A stretch of 7,574 nt of DNA from CAYOLL01 sp964404765 [NCBI: uncultured Gemmatimonadota bacterium] (GTDB lineage Bacteria > 4572-55), in contig CAYOLL010000249.1 of the NCBI GenBank assembly GCA_964404765.1, forward strand, positions 1-7,574. The letters run 5' to 3'. Below are positions 4,928 through 7,574 of this stretch, one piece after another; position 1 is the stretch's first letter; each line of letters begins with the position of its first letter. Below the pieces are notes generated by a model. The model was given only the letters and a program-made list of their open reading frames with translations. It was not told the origin of the DNA and ran no database searches. A program made the position numbers and the translations under genes.

Positions 4928-6490
4928 TCAATCGCCGCTACCGCCGCCACAACCGCCACAGCCGCTGCCGCCGCTATCCCCGCTACTGTCACCACCACTG
5001 CTGTCACCACCACTGCTCTCACCACCACTGCTCTCACCACCACTGCTCTCACCACCACTACTGCCACTGTCTCTGGCGAATGCAGTCGAGGTACCCCACC
5101 CACTTTCTTCAGCGAAGCCACTGGCGGTTGGTCGGGCATATAATTGAGCCCCGAAGAATCCATCCAAACCGGTCAAGTACTCGCCGATAAGAATCGGCGC
5201 ACCGAACAAAGCGAACGCCAAACCTATGTCACTACCCGGCAAAACTTCCCCTTGCCGGCTACGGTTTAAAAAATCCTGCTGCTTCGTGCGAATATTTTTC
5301 AGGGTCGATTGACCCGCCCGTGTCACTAACTGCGGGCGCCGGATAATATAAAGCATCACTCCAAGAGTAATGGACACCAAAACCAGTAAAAATCCAATCG
5401 GCTTGTCACGAAAAAAACCCACAACAATTTTGATCACACCAATGACGAACCAGATCATTAGTGCGCGTGTCGGCCATTTAATAGCATCCTTGATTTTTTC
5501 AATTTTTACCAGCAATCCCTGGTTTTTAAGGCGACTTTCGATGGCGCTTAAGGCGCTTTGGCAGGATAATTGTAAGTCCGGCAATGTTTTTGGTTTCGAC
5601 AATCCGGCGACAATGGCCCGCTCCAGACGATGACGGTCCGTCGGCAAGGCGCGGTTCGCTTCAAGTCGCTGATCCGAATTCAGCTTTACATATTCGTCGG
5701 CCATCAGTTGGACGATCGCGGTGTTCAATGCGTGGTTTGCCCCATTCTGCAAATAGGCCGTTTCATAAGCATCTAAAGCCGGGGCGCTCCGTGTTGCATG
5801 TGCGGCGCTTGTCTCACCAAGTTCCTTGGATCGCAAAAGCAGCAGCTTAGCCAGAATTATAACCAATCCGAAAATATAAAACGCTAAAAACTGCGCGCCG
5901 GTGTAGTTGAAAACATTAAATGTACTTAGCGGCCCCATCGAAGCACAGCCAATCACAAAAAGCGCGGTAGCGATCAATAAGGTAACAGCGGTATGACTGC
6001 TAAACTGAAGCTTTGGAATCAACCAATAGCGGCCTAAATTGACCCGCTCAAATCGATTGGCAAAATGAAAGCGCTGATGAATAGGCGGCCAAATATCGGC
6101 TGGCGGCGCTTCGCCAAACAGCCGTTCATAGCTGGCCAGCGTTTGGGCGTACCAATTGTGAAATTTGTGCGATTCCTGTTGACCGCCGCGTGTTGGCCCG
6201 TGATGCAGCGGTGTTTGCAAGACTTTGCCGCAAAATTCGTCCCAATACGAACGGGTGTAAAGCAAATGCAAATGCCAGGCTTGATCGACCTCATCTGACG
6301 GTGTAACCGGATGCCCGGCAGTCACGGCCAAAAAAGCAAACCGTTTATATTCAAAAACGACCCGCCGCGTAAAAGACATTGACCAGCCGTTTTCACGCGC
6401 CAAACGCTGGCTAAACGTCAACTTTGCCTCAGGCTGATCTAATGAAAATTCTATGAGACGATCATAGAGTGCAATTTGATCGGAGGTCAT
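4928..6490 (-). CDS. GRDP-like/TIGR04222-type membrane protein with Ser-Gly-Cys tail
   Basis: The 520-residue protein is supported by a Shine-Dalgarno AAAGGAG at 6495-6501, 4 nt before the ATG. Residues about 60-135 contain DEVDQAWHLHLLYTRSYWDEF, then HHGPTRGG and NWYAQTLASYERLFG. This Asp/Trp/His pattern is characteristic of glycine-rich-domain-protein-like (GRDP, formerly DUF1399) regions. Membrane segments are likely at about 165-187, 196-219, 341-360 and 364-384, with a weaker one near 422-445. Between segments 2 and 3, LDAYETAYLQNGANHALNTA (239-258) matches the style of the TIGR04222 region. The tail (475-520) is SSGGE/SSGGD repeats followed by CGGCGGGSGD, a low-complexity ending typical of TIGR04222 proteins. 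The function of this family is unknown to me. The gene follows deoC by 52 nt with no terminator between, so they are probably cotranscribed, though no metabolic link is evident. Confidence 0.88.
   Translation of the reverse strand: MTSDQIALYDRLIEFSLDQPEAKLTFSQRLARENGWSMSFTRRVVFEYKRFAFLAVTAGHPVTPSDEVDQAWHLHLLYTRSYWDEFCGKVLQTPLHHGPTRGGQQESHKFHNWYAQTLASYERLFGEAPPADIWPPIHQRFHFANRFERVNLGRYWLIPKLQFSSHTAVTLLIATALFVIGCASMGPLSTFNVFNYTGAQFLAFYIFGLVIILAKLLLLRSKELGETSAAHATRSAPALDAYETAYLQNGANHALNTAIVQLMADEYVKLNSDQRLEANRALPTDRHRLERAIVAGLSKPKTLPDLQLSCQSALSAIESRLKNQGLLVKIEKIKDAIKWPTRALMIWFVIGVIKIVVGFFRDKPIGFLLVLVSITLGVMLYIIRRPQLVTRAGQSTLKNIRTKQQDFLNRSRQGEVLPGSDIGLAFALFGAPILIGEYLTGLDGFFGAQLYARPTASGFAEESGWGTSTAFARDSGSSGGESSGGESSGGESSGGDSSGGDSSGDSGGSGCGGCGGGSGD
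4991..5060. repeat. 15-bp in-frame tandem repeat encoding the SSGGE tail
   Basis: The unit ACCACCACTGCTCTC (plus strand) occurs as three exact copies at 5006-5050. A one-mismatch copy lies at 4991-5005 and a partial copy at 5051-5060. Because the unit is five codons, copy-number change would alter tail length without a frameshift. It also creates artificial open frames in other frames of both strands. Confidence 0.9.
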
Positions 6491-6542
6491 AACGCTCCTT
6501 TCATGCTATAGAATGCAAGGTATGACATGGAAATTGTCGAAA

Positions 6543-7415
6543 TTAATAACCGCTGCCACTGTCTCCGCTGTTGTTGCCGACGATTTTTAAACCTGCGCTT
6601 GCGCCGATACGGCTGGCTCCGCCGGCCACTAACTGTCGCGCCGCCTCAAAATCGCGCACACCGCCGGAGGCCTTGACCCCGATGTCGTCGCCGACAATCC
6701 GGCGCATAAGCTGGATATCGGCTACGGTTGCGCCGCCAGGTCCAAAGCCGGTGGAAGTCTTGACAAAGTGGGCGCCGGTCTCTTTGCAGATCAGACAAGC
6801 CTTTACTTTTTCTTCATCATTCAGCAAACCGGTTTCTAAAATGACTTTAACGGTGGCTTTGCCTTTGGCGGCCTCGACCACGGCCCGTATATCGGCTTCG
6901 ACCAGAGTGAAGTTGCCGGATTTGAGCGCGCCCACGTTAATGACCATATCCACTTCTGTTGCGCCGTTTAAAATAGCGTCGCGGGTTTCGTAGGCCTTTG
7001 TTTGGGGGGTATTGGCGCCCAGGGGAAAACCAATCACAGTGCAGACTCTAACGGCTGAACCGGCCAGCAGCCGTTTGCACAGGGCAACATAGCCGGGATT
7101 GACACAGACGGAGGCAAAGCCAAACTGACGGGCCTCCTCGCACAGTTTGCGAATAGCGTCTTCGGTTGTCTCGGCTTTAAGCGCGGTATGATCAATCAGG
7201 TGGGCCAGCTCCTGTTTGCATGTTTTAATGCCGGACCCGGTGGTCAAGCGGCAAACACCCGCTTCCAATAAATTTTGAATACGCTTTTCTTCATCTACTA
7301 CCGTTGGCTTGACGGTATCCGATTGTCCGGCATCACCGAGCGGAACCCCGCGTCGTTGAAGCTCATCGAATACGGCTTGCGTAATTTGGGAAACAAGCTC
7401 GGATTTGTTTATCAT
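6543..7415 (-). CDS. deoC: Deoxyribose-phosphate aldolase with N-terminal extension
   Basis: This class I aldolase (EC 4.1.2.4) cleaves 2-deoxy-D-ribose 5-phosphate to glyceraldehyde 3-phosphate and acetaldehyde in deoxynucleoside catabolism. The TIM-barrel core starts near residue 70 (LIDHTALK). Catalytic positions by comparison with E. coli DeoC are Asp156 in EVDMVIN, Schiff-base Lys219 in FVKTSTGFG and Lys248 in GVKASGG; the C-terminal Tyr290 corresponds to the mobile catalytic Tyr. All are intact. At 290 residues it is longer than the usual 220-260. The extra N-terminus is an amphipathic helix (about 5-22), a polar linker (23-42) and a conserved-looking EAGVCRL segment (51-57). The helix resembles encapsulation peptides of bacterial-microcompartment enzymes, but no shell genes are in the window. 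The ribosome site is weak (AAGTGAG, about 8 nt upstream). It is the first gene before the membrane-protein gene. Confidence 0.96.
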   Translation of the reverse strand: MINKSELVSQITQAVFDELQRRGVPLGDAGQSDTVKPTVVDEEKRIQNLLEAGVCRLTTGSGIKTCKQELAHLIDHTALKAETTEDAIRKLCEEARQFGFASVCVNPGYVALCKRLLAGSAVRVCTVIGFPLGANTPQTKAYETRDAILNGATEVDMVINVGALKSGNFTLVEADIRAVVEAAKGKATVKVILETGLLNDEEKVKACLICKETGAHFVKTSTGFGPGGATVADIQLMRRIVGDDIGVKASGGVRDFEAARQLVAGGASRIGASAGLKIVGNNSGDSGSGY

Positions 7416-7536
7416 TGTTAACTCACTTGCAATGGGTTATATACTCACACATCCTAAGATTATTTAGAAAAGGGCTTAATCTTGTACTAGTCAACGCGGC
7501 GTAAGTTCGTCGGGAGTTCAACAGCCGGTTAGCGGC

Positions 7537-7560
7537 GTCATTCTGAAAGAATCTTTTTAC
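7537..7560. repeat. Possible edge of a dispersed GTCATTCTGA-type intergenic repeat
   Basis: GTCATTCTGAAAGAATCTTTTT carries a 5-bp dyad (ATTCT/AGAAT). It resembles intergenic repeats of the form GTCATTCTGA...GAATCT that I recall as frequent in several Bacteroidetes-like and candidate-phylum genomes. Only part may lie in the window. The call rests on pattern memory. Confidence 0.3.
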
Positions 7561-7574
7561 GGCGATAGCCCAGT

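Noticed and set aside
4899-5147. Plus-strand 82-residue Pro/Leu repeat frame (SPPLL units)
   Set aside because: Antisense reading of the same 15-bp tandem repeat, with no ribosome site or domain.
4840-5163. Minus-strand 107-residue frame rich in VVVRAVVV repeats
   Set aside because: It is an alternative-frame reading of the 15-bp repeat in the membrane-protein gene. The in-frame SSGGE tail belongs to a protein with recognised domains and a strong ribosome site.
7438-7494. TATATA (7438-7443) and TTGACT (7489-7494) on the minus strand as a deoC promoter
   Set aside because: Both boxes look good singly but are far more than 17 nt apart, so they cannot be one sigma-70 promoter, and neither has a convincing partner.
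7423-7572. Minus-strand open frame without stop from the window edge, ending 7 nt before deoC
   Set aside because: Its roughly 49 residues show no domain and include a phrase typical of repeat-derived frames (KRFFQND). It could only be a gene end if upstream sequence extends it; this cannot be judged here.

Overview
All recognisable genes in this window lie on the minus strand, so the window reads from right to left. Base composition is slightly AT-rich. The content is two HmuY-like/fibronectin lipoproteins, a soluble multi-PAS histidine kinase, a GRDP/TIGR04222-type membrane protein and a long DeoC aldolase. This suggests a Gram-negative bacterium of the Bacteroidetes/FCB sphere or a neighbouring candidate phylum such as the Calditrichota/KSB1 group. 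That placement is inference from protein style only; no marker gene is present.

Right-hand module (about 7574 to 4928): deoC (deoxyribose-phosphate aldolase) is followed after 52 nt by a 520-residue membrane protein. The latter has an N-terminal glycine-rich-domain-protein-like region, four or five membrane segments and a Ser/Gly/Glu repeat tail ending in CGGCGGG. The two are probably cotranscribed. DeoC keeps all its catalytic residues and has an N-terminal extension of about 70 residues. The extension opens with a short amphipathic helix like the encapsulation peptides of bacterial-microcompartment cargo enzymes.

Middle module (4927 to 2870): a 328-bp gap carries a weak hairpin and a palindrome plus candidate promoter. 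Two tandem paralogous lipoprotein genes follow, each a signal peptide with lipobox, a fibronectin-III-like domain and an HmuY-like C-terminal domain. They overlap by 38 nt, and the second signal peptide starts inside the conserved 3' end of the first gene in another reading frame. A strong stem-loop closes the pair.

Left-hand module (2869 to 1): a previously unannotated 109-bp MITE-like element, with 9/10-matching terminal inverted repeats and a perfect 8-bp flanking direct repeat, sits just upstream of a histidine kinase gene. The kinase has a degenerate receiver domain, two PAS domains, HisKA and HATPase_c and no membrane segment. It overlaps by 11 nt a gene for an exported protein of unknown family. 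That gene is followed 4 nt later by the start of a possible membrane protein that runs off the window. These three look like one translationally coupled operon.

No rRNA, tRNA or CRISPR array was seen. The most notable points are the MITE-like element, the HmuY-like lipoprotein pair with its unusual overlap, and the DeoC N-terminal extension.
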